Shown here piece after piece: positions 6,534 through 14,076 of a stretch of DNA of 14,552 nucleotides (within the stretch, counting starts at the first letter, position 1; each line of letters starts with the position of its first letter). A model generated the notes under the pieces. The model saw only the letters and a program-made list of their open reading frames with translations. It was not told where the DNA came from and did no database searches. A program made the translations under genes and the position numbers. Source of the DNA: Pseudorhodobacter antarcticus (lineage in GTDB: Bacteria > Pseudomonadota > Alphaproteobacteria > Rhodobacterales > Rhodobacteraceae); contig CAMAWZ010000024.1 of assembly GCA_945861995.1 (NCBI GenBank), forward strand, positions 1 through 14,552. The letters are read 5' to 3'.

Positions 6534-7571
6534 ATGACGCAAAACCCAGTCACCGCGCAAGTTGCCCTTGTCACAGGGTGTTCGGGCTTTATCGGCTATC
6601 ATCTGTGCGCGCGGCTTTTGGCGGCGGGGTGGCAGGTGATCGGGGTGGACAGCCTGTCGGATTATTACGATGTCACCCTAAAACAGCGCCGCCAAGATAT
6701 GCTGGCCGCCCATGCGGGATTTCAGGTGGTCAATGCCGCGATCGAGATGCCGAATTTGCTGATGGATTTATTCAAAACCCATCGCCCAACGGCGGTGTTT
6801 CATCTGGCTGCGCAGGCGGGGGTGCGCCATTCTATCGATGCGCCGCGCAGTTATTTGACCAGCAATATTGTTGGCACGTTCGAGGTGCTGGAAGCCGCGC
6901 GCGCCTATCCGCCGCAGCATATATTGCTGGCCTCAACCTCGTCAGTATATGGGGCGAATACGGCGATGCCCTACCGCGAAACCGACGGTGCCGATCATCA
7001 GGTCAGCTTTTACGCCGCCAGCAAAAAGGCCGTGGAAATGATGGCGCACAGCTATGCGCATCTTTACCATTTGCCCATTACCGCCTTTCGGTTTTTTACC
7101 GTCTATGGCGCGTGGGGCCGCCCCGATATGGCGCCGATGAAGTTTGCCAAGGCGATTTTGGCGGGCGCGCCAATTGATGTGTATAACTACGGCGACATGC
7201 AGCGCGATTTCACCATTATCGCTGATCTGATCGAGGCGATCATGCGCCTGATCCCCGCCGCACCGCAGCGGCCTGCCGCGGGTGCAGCGCCTGTGGCGGG
7301 AGACAGCCTTTCGCCTGTGGCCCCTTGGCGAGTGGTCAATATCGGCAACGCGCACCCTGTGCCGCTGCTGGATTTCATCGCGGCCATGGAAAAGGCCTTG
7401 GGCGCGACGGCGCAGCGCAATTTGCTGCCCATGCAGGCGGGGGATGTGGCAGCAACTTGGGCCGATACGCGCCTTTTGCAAGCCCTGACGGGCTATGCAC
7501 CCAGCACGGATTTAAGCACGGGTCTTGCCGCGTTTGCCGATTGGTATCGGGGCTATCGCCCAAACGCCTAG
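6534..7571 (+). CDS. NAD-dependent sugar-nucleotide epimerase, UDP-glucuronate 4-epimerase type
   Basis: Extended short-chain dehydrogenase/reductase of 345 residues. The NAD loop TGCSGFIG covers residues 14-21, the Ser/Thr of the catalytic triad is in ASTSSVYG, and the YxxxK pair is Tyr160/Lys164 (YAASK). Wording such as DSLSDYYDVTLKQRR, AAQAGVRHSID, RFFTVYGAWGRPDMA and the length match the UDP-glucuronate 4-epimerase (CapI/LpsL) branch, which makes UDP-galacturonate for surface polysaccharide. Substrate is inferred from family resemblance. GGAG lies 11 nt upstream of the ATG. It seems to stand alone: after the ynjD hairpin and convergent with phnM. No functional link to either neighbour is apparent. 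Confidence 0.85.
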   Translation: MTQNPVTAQVALVTGCSGFIGYHLCARLLAAGWQVIGVDSLSDYYDVTLKQRRQDMLAAHAGFQVVNAAIEMPNLLMDLFKTHRPTAVFHLAAQAGVRHSIDAPRSYLTSNIVGTFEVLEAARAYPPQHILLASTSSVYGANTAMPYRETDGADHQVSFYAASKKAVEMMAHSYAHLYHLPITAFRFFTVYGAWGRPDMAPMKFAKAILAGAPIDVYNYGDMQRDFTIIADLIEAIMRLIPAAPQRPAAGAAPVAGDSLSPVAPWRVVNIGNAHPVPLLDFIAAMEKALGATAQRNLLPMQAGDVAATWADTRLLQALTGYAPSTDLSTGLAAFADWYRGYRPNA

Positions 7572-7582
7572 GCGTTCTAGGC
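7566..7582. terminator. Hairpin spanning the convergent stop codons of the epimerase and phnM
   Basis: GCCTAG (7566-7571) and CTAGGC (7577-7582) form a perfect 6-bp stem around the 5-nt loop GCGTT. The TAG stop of the epimerase lies in the left arm and the TAG stop of phnM (minus strand) lies at the start of the right arm. There is no T-tract on either side, so function as a bidirectional terminator is uncertain. Confidence 0.4.
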
Positions 7583-8719
7583 CACGCGGTTTCCTTGCAC
7601 CCATGTGCCGCGCGGGCTGGCCGTGCCTGCGATGCGCGCCACGCGGATAACATCCGCCCGCGCGCCCAGCACCAGCGCGCCGCGATCCTTTAGGCCCGCC
7701 GCCTGCGCGGGGGCAGAGGTGACAGTGCGGACCCCGCGCGCCACATCGCCCCATAAATCGCCCAGCATCAGCGCCGCCGACAAAAGGGCAGACGGCACAT
7801 AATCGGACGAGACGATGTCCAGCAAATCCATTTCAGCCAAAAGATGCGCCGCGACATTGCCTGAATGCGATCCGCCACGGATCAGGTTTGGCGCGCCCAT
7901 CATCACGTGAATACCTGCCGCGCGGCAGGCGCGGGCGGCCTCAACCGTGGTGGGAAATTCGGCAAAATGCGCGCCGTGTTTGGCCGAGGTTTCGACCTGC
8001 GCGGCAGTGGTATCATCATGGCTGGCCAGCACCGCGCCATAGCGGCGCGCTTCGGTCACGGCGGCAGCCTCGTGGGCGGCGCCAAGGCGGTCTGATAGGG
8101 CGATTTGATCTGCGATATGGCTTTCAAATTCGGCCTCGTTCAGCCCGTGTTTGCCGCACACATAGGCGCGCAACTGGGTTAAATCGCGAAACTGCCGCTG
8201 GCCTGGGGTATGATCCATCAGGCTGACAATGCCAATGCGGTCATCTGGGCCAAATTTGGCCAATTCCGCGATTAGGGTTTCCGAACACACCTCGGCGCGC
8301 AGATGCAGAAAATGGCTGATCCGCAGCGCGCCTTTGGTGCGCAAGTCCAAAATCTCGTCGGCCAAAAGGCGGGCGTATTCGCCATAATTCGCCTTAGTGT
8401 TGGAAACCACCGATCCCACGCGCAAAGCATCATAAACGGTGGTAATTCCCGTGCTGGCAAGTTCCCCATCATGGGCGATAATCGCGCTGGCATGGGGCCA
8501 GTTGACGCGGGGGCGCGGCTCGATATGGCGTTCCAAATTGTCAGTGTGCAATTCAATCAAACCAGGCATAACCAAATCGCCCCCGCAATCCAGCGCGCCT
8601 GCGGGCACGGTCTTGCCTTGGTCAATCGCCGTGATATGCCCATCTTCAAAGGTAATCGCACCGCTGATCACGTCGCTGGGCAGTACAAGCATGGCATTGG
8701 CAAGAATGGTTTTGGTCAT
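7577..8719 (-). CDS. phnM: PhnM, ribose 1-methylphosphonate 5-triphosphate diphosphatase
   Basis: Amidohydrolase-superfamily enzyme of 380 residues (E. coli PhnM 378). In the C-P lyase pathway it removes pyrophosphate from the 5-triphosphate of ribose 1-alkylphosphonate, giving the substrate of PhnJ. The family metal site is visible as MPGLIELHTDNLE (His58, Asp60), followed by HDGELASTGITTVYDAL, MDHTPGQRQFRDL and ASHDDTTAAQ. The C-terminal part returns to the small beta domain (GARADVIRV). The start ATG 8719 was chosen because MTKTILANAMLVLP matches the family opening; a TTG 15 nt upstream in frame is less likely. It is the last gene of the phn group on this strand but is separated from phnN by an oppositely oriented gene, so it probably has its own promoter in the 84-bp gap with DUF1045. 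Confidence 0.94.
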   Translation of the reverse strand: MTKTILANAMLVLPSDVISGAITFEDGHITAIDQGKTVPAGALDCGGDLVMPGLIELHTDNLERHIEPRPRVNWPHASAIIAHDGELASTGITTVYDALRVGSVVSNTKANYGEYARLLADEILDLRTKGALRISHFLHLRAEVCSETLIAELAKFGPDDRIGIVSLMDHTPGQRQFRDLTQLRAYVCGKHGLNEAEFESHIADQIALSDRLGAAHEAAAVTEARRYGAVLASHDDTTAAQVETSAKHGAHFAEFPTTVEAARACRAAGIHVMMGAPNLIRGGSHSGNVAAHLLAEMDLLDIVSSDYVPSALLSAALMLGDLWGDVARGVRTVTSAPAQAAGLKDRGALVLGARADVIRVARIAGTASPRGTWVQGNRVA

Positions 8720-8761
8720 GATCGAAACTTTCAAAGTGGTGGGGCGCGGTATGCTGGTAAA

Positions 8762-8781
8762 CTGTCACAGGCTTGTGACAT
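8762..8781. promoter_or_regulatory. Pho-box-like palindrome between phnM and the DUF1045 gene
   Basis: TGTCACA (8763-8769), GGCT, TGTGACA (8774-8780) is a perfect inverted repeat with 7-bp arms. Read on the minus strand it also fits the PhoB layout of two 7-bp repeats 4 bp apart: ATGTCAC-AAGC-CTGTGAC, compared with CTGTCAT-N4-CTGTCAT. About 9 nt after it on the minus strand lies CATACC, a weak -10 for phnM. The site is in the only non-coding gap of the phn region and fits phosphate-starvation control; a GntR-type operator is the main alternative because of the strong symmetry. Confidence 0.55.
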
Positions 8782-8803
8782 TGGGCGGGTAGGCGGCGCA
8801 GCT

Positions 8804-9481
8804 ATGATGAAGATGAACCGATATGCGATTTATTATGCGCCGCCCGAAGGGGCTTTTGCCGACGCCGCTGCGCAGTGGCTGGGCTGGGATTTGGCCCGTG
8901 GCCGTGCGCTGCCCCCTGCGGGCGTACTGGATGGGCAAGATATCACCCAAACCCCGCGCAAATACGGCTTTCACGCCACGATAAAGCCGCCGTTTCGGTT
9001 GGCGGATGGGGTGGATTTGGCCCAGTTGGACGCCGCCACATCGGGGCTGGCAGCTGGCCTGCCAAAGGTTATCCTGCCCGCGCTGGAATTGGTCACTCTC
9101 GAAGGATTTTTGGCCCTGATCCCCGCCGCGCCCAGCGCCGATTTGCAAGATTTGGCTGCCGAAGTGGTGCGCGCGCTTGACCCGTATCGCGCGGCGCTGA
9201 GCCCTGCCGAAATCGCCCGCCGACGTCCCGAACTGCTGACCACGCGGCAGCGCGAATTGCTGGGGATTTACGGCTATCCCTATGTTATGGAACAGTTTCA
9301 GTTTCATTTGACCCTGTCGGGCGCACTGGCGGCAGATCAAACCGCCCAAGCTATGGCCGCCGCCCAAAGCCATTTCGCGGGCGTGGTGCCACAGCCCTTT
9401 GTCATTGCCGATCTGTGCCTGTGCGGCGAGGATGATCTGGGGCAATTCCACCTGATGCACCGCTATCCCCTAATGGCCTGA
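8804..9481 (+). CDS. DUF1045 protein, 2H-phosphoesterase-like, phosphonate-associated
   Basis: A 225-residue protein of the DUF1045 family, known to occur in phosphonate operons. Two His-x-Thr motifs mark the 2H phosphoesterase fold: FHATIKPPF (His57) and FHLTLSG (His168). Such folds open 2',3'- or 1,2-cyclic phosphates or act on phosphodiesters; here a cyclic ribosyl phosphate made by PhnJ is a reasonable guess, not proven. Other family wording: RYAIYYAPPE at the start and REGLxIYGYPYVMEQFQFH-like text before the second motif. The start is ATG 8804, with ATG 8813 (MNRYAIYY) equally plausible. The open frame continues upstream to 8303 only as an antisense shadow of phnM. It faces opposite to the other phn genes: divergent from phnM and overlapping the 3' end of phnN by 19 nt. 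Confidence 0.88.
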   Translation: MMKMNRYAIYYAPPEGAFADAAAQWLGWDLARGRALPPAGVLDGQDITQTPRKYGFHATIKPPFRLADGVDLAQLDAATSGLAAGLPKVILPALELVTLEGFLALIPAAPSADLQDLAAEVVRALDPYRAALSPAEIARRRPELLTTRQRELLGIYGYPYVMEQFQFHLTLSGALAADQTAQAMAAAQSHFAGVVPQPFVIADLCLCGEDDLGQFHLMHRYPLMA

Positions 9482-10008
9482 AGCAAACGCGCGATGCCAA
9501 TTTCAGGTGCGTTGTCGTTGCACACTTCGATATAGGGCAGTCCATCGGGCAGGCCCAAATCGGCGCGGGCGAGGCGGGCTTCGATATCTTTGCTGCTTTC
9601 GCGCCCCCGCGCGGCAAGGCGCTGCGCCAACAAAGCGACTGGCGCTGTAATCATCAAAATCTGCATTTGGGGAAATGCCGCCCGCGCCTGCGCAATTGCC
9701 CCGCGCGATCCGTTGAGCAGCACTGTCTGCCCTGCCGCCAGCGGTGCCAGTTGCGCATGGCGCACCCCGTAAAAAAGCCCATGCGCCTGCCAATGCAGCG
9801 CAAAATCGCCCGCCGCCAAACGGGCCTGAAACTGGGCCTCTGTACACGGCTCAAACGGCTCGCCCTGCCCCGTTTGCGGGCGCGAGATAACCCGCTGTGC
9901 CCAATGCAGGCTGGGATCGGCAGCAAGTGCGCCCGCAAGCAGCGTATCTTTGCCAGCGCCCGATGGGCCGACCACAAAGAACAGCTTGCCAGTGGACGCA
10001 GCCATCAT
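9463..10008 (-). CDS. phnN: PhnN, ribose 1,5-bisphosphate phosphokinase
   Basis: P-loop kinase of 181 residues (E. coli PhnN 185), guanylate-kinase-like fold. It phosphorylates ribose 1,5-bisphosphate to PRPP, which returns the C-P lyase product to nucleotide synthesis. Walker A is GPSGAGKDT at residues 14-22; the lid region has Arg-Gly-Arg-Glu (AARGRESSKDIEARL). The middle part HWQAHGLFYGV and VLLNGSRGAI also match the family. The start ATG 10008 overlaps the phnL stop as ATGA; a second ATG follows directly. Its 3' end overlaps the convergent DUF1045 gene by 19 nt. Confidence 0.93.
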   Translation of the reverse strand: MMAASTGKLFFVVGPSGAGKDTLLAGALAADPSLHWAQRVISRPQTGQGEPFEPCTEAQFQARLAAGDFALHWQAHGLFYGVRHAQLAPLAAGQTVLLNGSRGAIAQARAAFPQMQILMITAPVALLAQRLAARGRESSKDIEARLARADLGLPDGLPYIEVCNDNAPEIGIARLLQAIRG

Positions 10009-10688
10009 GCGGCGGCCTTGGGGGTAAAGGCGCGCACATCGATCAAGCGGTCACAAACCCTATCGCGCGCGCCTTCATCATGAAAAATGCCCAGAATCGC
10101 AGCGCCGCGCGCCTTTGCCTCCAGGATCAGGGTCAAAACCACTTCGCGGTTGGCCGCATCAAGGCTGGCAGTGGGCTCATCCAGCAACAGGGCAGGAAAG
10201 GGGTGGGCAAAGCCGCGCGCGATGTTGACGCGCTGCTGCTCGCCCCCCGAAAAGGTGGTGGGGGACAGATCCCACAGCCGCTGCGGGATGTTCAGCCGCG
10301 CGAGCAATTCGGCTGCTCGGGCGCGGGCGGTACCCGCAGGCACGCCAAGGTTTAGCAAAGGTTCGGCCACCACATCCAGCGTGGGCACGCGCGGCACCAC
10401 GCGCAGAAACTGGCTAACATAGCCCAAAGTTTCGCGCCGCAGGGCGATAATCTGGCGCGGGCTGGCGGTGACAACATCCAGACTGCCCACACGGATTGTG
10501 CCCGAAGCAGCCAGATAATTGCCCCAAACCATGCGCATCAGCGTCGATTTACCCGCGCCCGATGCTCCAATCAGCCCCACACATTCCCCGCGACCCACGG
10601 CCAAATTGGCCCCCGCCATAACGGGGATCACGGCTGCGTTTTGATTGTGCAAAGTAAAGCTTTTGCAAAGATTTTCGATTTCTATCAT
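10005..10688 (-). CDS. phnL: PhnL, C-P lyase system ABC-type ATP-binding protein
   Basis: ABC ATPase of 227 residues (E. coli PhnL 226). It is not part of an importer; PhnL is needed with PhnG, PhnH and PhnI for the first step and associates with the C-P lyase core complex. Walker A GASGAGKST covers residues 41-49, the signature is FSGGEQQRVNIARGF and Walker B ALLLDEPTASLD. The start ATG 10688 (MIEIENLCKSF) lies one base after the phnK stop, with AGGTG just upstream; the frame is open 15 codons further but that part overlaps phnK and is not family-like. The 3' end overlaps phnN by 4 nt. Confidence 0.95.
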   Translation of the reverse strand: MIEIENLCKSFTLHNQNAAVIPVMAGANLAVGRGECVGLIGASGAGKSTLMRMVWGNYLAASGTIRVGSLDVVTASPRQIIALRRETLGYVSQFLRVVPRVPTLDVVAEPLLNLGVPAGTARARAAELLARLNIPQRLWDLSPTTFSGGEQQRVNIARGFAHPFPALLLDEPTASLDAANREVVLTLILEAKARGAAILGIFHDEGARDRVCDRLIDVRAFTPKAAA

Positions 10689-10689
10689 G

Positions 10690-11493
10690 TCACACCTGCA
10701 AAACCGAGCTGACCAAAAGCTGTGTATATTCATGCTGGGGGTCGTCCAGCACCTGATCTGTCAGGCCCGCCTCGACGACATGACCGCCCTTCATCACCAT
10801 CAAACGATCCGCCAGCAGGCGCACCACGGCCAGATCATGCGTCACGATAATGGCCGACAGCCCCATTTCGCGCACAAGTCCGCGCAGCAAATCCAAAAGC
10901 CGCGCTTGCACCGACACATCAAGGCCGCCCGTGGGTTCATCCATAAACACAAGACGCGGCGCGGTGACCAGATTGCGCGCAATTTGCAGGCGCTGCTGCA
11001 TCCCGCCAGAAAAGGCGCTGGGGCGGTCGTCCACGCGGCCTGCGTCAATTTCCACGCGGCCAAGCCAATCGATGGCCTTATCGCGGATACCGCCGTAATG
11101 GCGCGCGCCGATGGCCATCAACCGCTCGCCCACATTACCGCCCGCCGAAACACCCATGCGCAAGCCATCGCGCGGGTTTTGGTGAACATAGGCCCAATCG
11201 GTGCGGGCAAGGCGGCGGCGTTCAGCCTCGCCCATCAAAACCGTATCGCGCGCACCTTGCGCGGTTTCAAAAATCACTTCGCCCTGATCGGGGCGCAGAT
11301 GGCCTGCAAGGCAGGACAGCAGGGTGGATTTGCCAGACCCGCTTTCACCAACAATGCCCACCACCTCGCCAGGGTAGACATCAAAGGATATATCCGCGCA
11401 GCCAATGCGCGCGCCGTAGCGTTTGGTCAGGTTTTTGACCTGCAACAGGGGCTTATCTGCCGCCGCCGCAAATGTATGGGAAAGATCGGTCAT
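10690..11493 (-). CDS. phnK: PhnK, C-P lyase system ABC-type ATP-binding protein
   Basis: ABC ATPase of 267 residues (E. coli PhnK 252; the extra residues are at the N-terminus, before the LLQVKNLTKRYG strand). PhnK binds PhnJ in the C-P lyase core complex and its ATPase drives the reaction cycle. Walker A GESGSGKST covers residues 49-57, the Q-loop is VHQNPRDGLRM, a PhnK hallmark, the signature is FSGGMQQRLQIARNL and Walker B LVFMDEPTGGLD. The start ATG 11493 has the strong ribosome site AGGAAAGG upstream and overlaps the phnJ stop as ATGA. An in-frame upstream extension to 11583 lies inside phnJ and is rejected. Confidence 0.95.
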   Translation of the reverse strand: MTDLSHTFAAAADKPLLQVKNLTKRYGARIGCADISFDVYPGEVVGIVGESGSGKSTLLSCLAGHLRPDQGEVIFETAQGARDTVLMGEAERRRLARTDWAYVHQNPRDGLRMGVSAGGNVGERLMAIGARHYGGIRDKAIDWLGRVEIDAGRVDDRPSAFSGGMQQRLQIARNLVTAPRLVFMDEPTGGLDVSVQARLLDLLRGLVREMGLSAIIVTHDLAVVRLLADRLMVMKGGHVVEAGLTDQVLDDPQHEYTQLLVSSVLQV

Positions 11494-12374
11494 TGCACTG
11501 CCTTTCCTGTGGCCAGCGGCGCGCCTAACGCGCCAACATGGCCGCCCGCGCGGCGAGATGCGCAATAATCTGTGTCCGAACACACAAACATTCGCCCGCC
11601 TTCATCGTCTGTTATCACCTCGTCCAGATAGCTGGTATCCGAGGCGCACAAATCGCAAGCATGGTTGGCTTTGCTTGGGCTGAACGGGTGGTCGTCAAAA
11701 TCTAAACTGACCACATGGGTAAAGGGCGGCACGGCATAGATGCGCTGTTCGCGCCCCGCTCCAAACAATTGTAGGGCGGCGTTGCCCGACAGTTTGGGAT
11801 TGTCGAATTTCGGAATGGGCGAGGGGTCCATCACATAGCGCCCTTCCACCCGCACAGGATAGGCGTAAGACGTTGCAATTTGCCCATGCTTGGCGATGTC
11901 TTCGTATAGTTTGACGTGCATCAGCCCGTATTCTTCCAATTCGTGCAACTTGCGGGTTTCCGTCTCGCGCGGTTCTAAAAAGCGCAGGGGTTCGGGGATG
12001 GGCACTTGATAGACCAAAATCTGCCCCGCAGTCAGCGCCGCCTCAGGTATGCGGTGGCGGGTTTGAATGATGGTGGCCTGATCCGTGGCTTCGGTCACTG
12101 CCACGCCAGCGGTGGCGACAAAAAACTTGCGGATTGATACGGCGTTGGTCGTATCATCTGCGCCTTGGTCGATAACCTTTAGCACATCATCAGGGGTCAG
12201 GCAGGCTGCCGTCACCTGCACTCCGCCCGTGCCCCAACCATAGGGCATTGGCATTTCGCGGCTGGCAAAGGGCACTTGATAACCAGGAATGGCCACGCCT
12301 TTTAGAATGGCGCGGCGGATCATCCGCTTGGTGTCTTCGTCTAGATAGGCAAAGTTATAGGCTTGATCGCTCAT
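11490..12374 (-). CDS. phnJ: PhnJ, radical-SAM carbon-phosphorus lyase
   Basis: The key enzyme: it uses S-adenosylmethionine and a 4Fe-4S cluster to cleave the C-P bond of ribose 1-alkylphosphonate 5-phosphate, giving the alkane and a ribosyl 1,2-cyclic phosphate. It is 294 residues (E. coli 281, the surplus at the C-terminus). All catalytic residues are present: Gly31 in AIPGYQVPF (E. coli Gly32) and the pattern CX2CX21CX5C at Cys240, 243, 265 and 271 (E. coli 241, 244, 266, 272). Nearly invariant stretches such as DQGADDTTNAVSIR and VMDPSPIPKFDNPKLSGN-like text are intact. The start ATG 12374 overlaps the HAD gene stop as ATGA. The enzyme should be fully active. Confidence 0.97.
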   Translation of the reverse strand: MSDQAYNFAYLDEDTKRMIRRAILKGVAIPGYQVPFASREMPMPYGWGTGGVQVTAACLTPDDVLKVIDQGADDTTNAVSIRKFFVATAGVAVTEATDQATIIQTRHRIPEAALTAGQILVYQVPIPEPLRFLEPRETETRKLHELEEYGLMHVKLYEDIAKHGQIATSYAYPVRVEGRYVMDPSPIPKFDNPKLSGNAALQLFGAGREQRIYAVPPFTHVVSLDFDDHPFSPSKANHACDLCASDTSYLDEVITDDEGGRMFVCSDTDYCASRRAGGHVGALGAPLATGKAVQ

Positions 12375-12985
12375 TGCAGGCCCCGCTGAATAAGGCCTGC
12401 GCGCAAAGCGTCGGGGCCTGTAAAATGGATGGTGTCCATACCAAATGCCGCCGCGGCCGCGATGTTGCGGGCCGAATCGTCGATGAACAAGCATTCGCGC
12501 GGGGCAAGCCCAGCGCGGTTACACAGCAGATCAAAAATGCGCGCGTCGGGTTTTATCACGCCTTCGCGCCCCGATACTATCGTTACACCAAAGGCGCGGG
12601 CAAGGCGGGGGTGCGCGGCCATGCCGATGGGCCAGGTTTCCGCAGACCAATTGGTAATGGCATGAATGAACAGCCCGCGTTCGCGCAAATCTTCCATCGC
12701 TTGCCAGCTGGATTCAATCGCATTTGGCACTGTTTCGGCAAATCGAGTGGGATAGGCCGAAAACAAGGCGCGATCGGCGGTATCATCGAGTTCGCCCGCC
12801 AAATCGGCCCAAGATGCGCCTGCGTCGGCGCGCAGGTTGCGGGCCAGAAAGTCGGTTCGCGCCAAAAAGTCATCGACCGCCTCTTGGCTGCCCAGTTCGG
12901 GCAAAAAGGCTTGGCTGGGCTGCCAATCAACCAGCACATTGCCGATGTCAAAGACCACGGCGCGCAGGGGAAGGGACCCAGTCAT
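12371..12985 (-). CDS. HAD-family hydrolase (YihX-like) embedded in the phn operon
   Basis: A 204-residue haloacid-dehalogenase-superfamily protein, probably a cytoplasmic phosphatase. Motif I is VVFDIGNVLVDW with nucleophile Asp13; position +2 is Gly, as in the HAD-IA group that includes E. coli YihX (alpha-glucose-1-phosphatase). Motif II is AITNWS (Thr111-Asn112), motif III is Lys145 (VIKPDARIF) and motif IV is Asp169/Asp170 (FIDDSARN). The cap is the small helical type between motifs I and II. It overlaps phnI upstream and phnJ downstream by 4 nt each, and GAGG within the end of phnI serves its ATG 12985. This tight fit suggests a role in phosphonate use; a sugar phosphate of the pathway is a reasonable substrate (inference). 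It is not one of the classical E. coli phn genes. Confidence 0.88.
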   Translation of the reverse strand: MTGSLPLRAVVFDIGNVLVDWQPSQAFLPELGSQEAVDDFLARTDFLARNLRADAGASWADLAGELDDTADRALFSAYPTRFAETVPNAIESSWQAMEDLRERGLFIHAITNWSAETWPIGMAAHPRLARAFGVTIVSGREGVIKPDARIFDLLCNRAGLAPRECLFIDDSARNIAAAAAFGMDTIHFTGPDALRAGLIQRGLQ

Positions 12986-14076
12986 TCTGCTGCCTCGCGG
13001 GCGGCGATGGCCTCGGCGCGCAGGCGGCGGATCAATTCCAATTCTGATTGGAAATCAACGTAGTGCGGCAGTTTTATATGCTCGAGAAACCCTGTGGCTT
13101 GCACGTTGTCGGCGTGCATCAACACAAATTCTTCGTCTTGGGCAGGCGCGCCAATGTTATCTTCGCCCAGTTCCTGCCACCGCAGGGCGCGGTCGCACAG
13201 GCTTATGGAAATGGCTTTGCGTTCGGATTGGCCAAAGACCAGCCCATAACCGCGCGTGAATTGCGGCGGCACGGTTTTGCTGCCCGTGAACTGGTTAACA
13301 GTTTCGCATTCTGTCAATTCGACCTCGCCAATATCAATGGCAAAACCAAGTTCGGGTATGTGCATTTGCACCGCAACTGCGCCAATGCGCAATTCGCCCA
13401 CAAAGGCATGGGTTCGCCCATAGCCGCGCTGGGTGGAATAGGCCATTGACAGCACAAAGCCCTCGTCCCCGCGCGCCAACGCTTGCAGACGCAGCGCGCG
13501 CGCGGCGGGCAGTTCCATCGGCTCGCGCGTCAAGTCGGGCGGGGTTGCGTCGCTGGGGGCTTCGGTTTCGATCAGATCGTCGCGGTTTAGAAATTCCATC
13601 ACATGGGGAATATGGGCGGGCGGGGTTCCGACCTGCGCGGCCTCGGTCTGCGCCAGCGGGGCGTCTCCTTCGGCCATTAGGGCAAAGTCCAACAGGCGGT
13701 GGGTATAGTCAAAGGTTGGCCCCAAAATCTGCCCACCGGGCAGGTCTTTGAACGTCGCCGACACGCGGCGGATCACTGCCATGCGGGCGGTATCCACAGG
13801 GATAGATGCACCAAAGCGCGGAAGTGTCGTGCGATAAGCGCGGATCAAAAACACCGCTTCGATCAGATCACCGCGCGCCTGTTTGATTGCCAGCGCTGCC
13901 AGATCAGGATCGTAAAGCGACCCTTCGGCCATCACGCGGTTCACGGCCAATGTCAGTTGCGCGCGAATTTGGGCCACCGACAGGGCCGAAATTTCCCTAT
14001 CGCCGCGCCGTTCTTCGGCCAGCCACGCATGGGCCGCATCAATCGCCCGCTCGCCCCCTTTGACGGCAACATACAT
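12982..14076 (-). CDS. phnI: PhnI, C-P lyase core subunit, nucleosidase
   Basis: PhnI of 364 residues (E. coli 354). With PhnG, PhnH and PhnL it replaces the adenine of ATP by a phosphonate, forming ribose 1-alkylphosphonate 5-triphosphate; alone it is a purine nucleosidase. Family wording is continuous from MYVAVKGGERAI through LTLAVNRVMAEGSLYDPDLA, RRVSATFKDLPGGQILG, GYGRTHAFVGELRIG and DEEFVLMHADNVQATGFLEH to the C-terminal helix. The start ATG 14076 was chosen for the family opening and the site GAGGAAA 6 nt upstream; the in-frame extension to 14142 lies within phnH. It shares one base with the phnH stop and overlaps the HAD gene by 4 nt. Confidence 0.96.
   Translation of the reverse strand: MYVAVKGGERAIDAAHAWLAEERRGDREISALSVAQIRAQLTLAVNRVMAEGSLYDPDLAALAIKQARGDLIEAVFLIRAYRTTLPRFGASIPVDTARMAVIRRVSATFKDLPGGQILGPTFDYTHRLLDFALMAEGDAPLAQTEAAQVGTPPAHIPHVMEFLNRDDLIETEAPSDATPPDLTREPMELPAARALRLQALARGDEGFVLSMAYSTQRGYGRTHAFVGELRIGAVAVQMHIPELGFAIDIGEVELTECETVNQFTGSKTVPPQFTRGYGLVFGQSERKAISISLCDRALRWQELGEDNIGAPAQDEEFVLMHADNVQATGFLEHIKLPHYVDFQSELELIRRLRAEAIAAREAAE

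Noticed and set aside
8303..8803. Upstream in-frame extension of the DUF1045 gene to 392 residues
   Set aside because: It runs antisense through phnM, has no family similarity, and the recognisable protein opens at MNRYAIYY near 8804-8813.
10645..11568. 307-codon plus-strand frame antisense to phnK
   Set aside because: The minus strand here is clearly phnK with full ABC motifs; the antisense frame has no recognisable domain.
12248..13063. 271-codon plus-strand frame antisense to the HAD gene and the start of phnJ
   Set aside because: The minus strand has four HAD motifs in order and proper overlaps; the plus frame has low-complexity content and no ribosome site.
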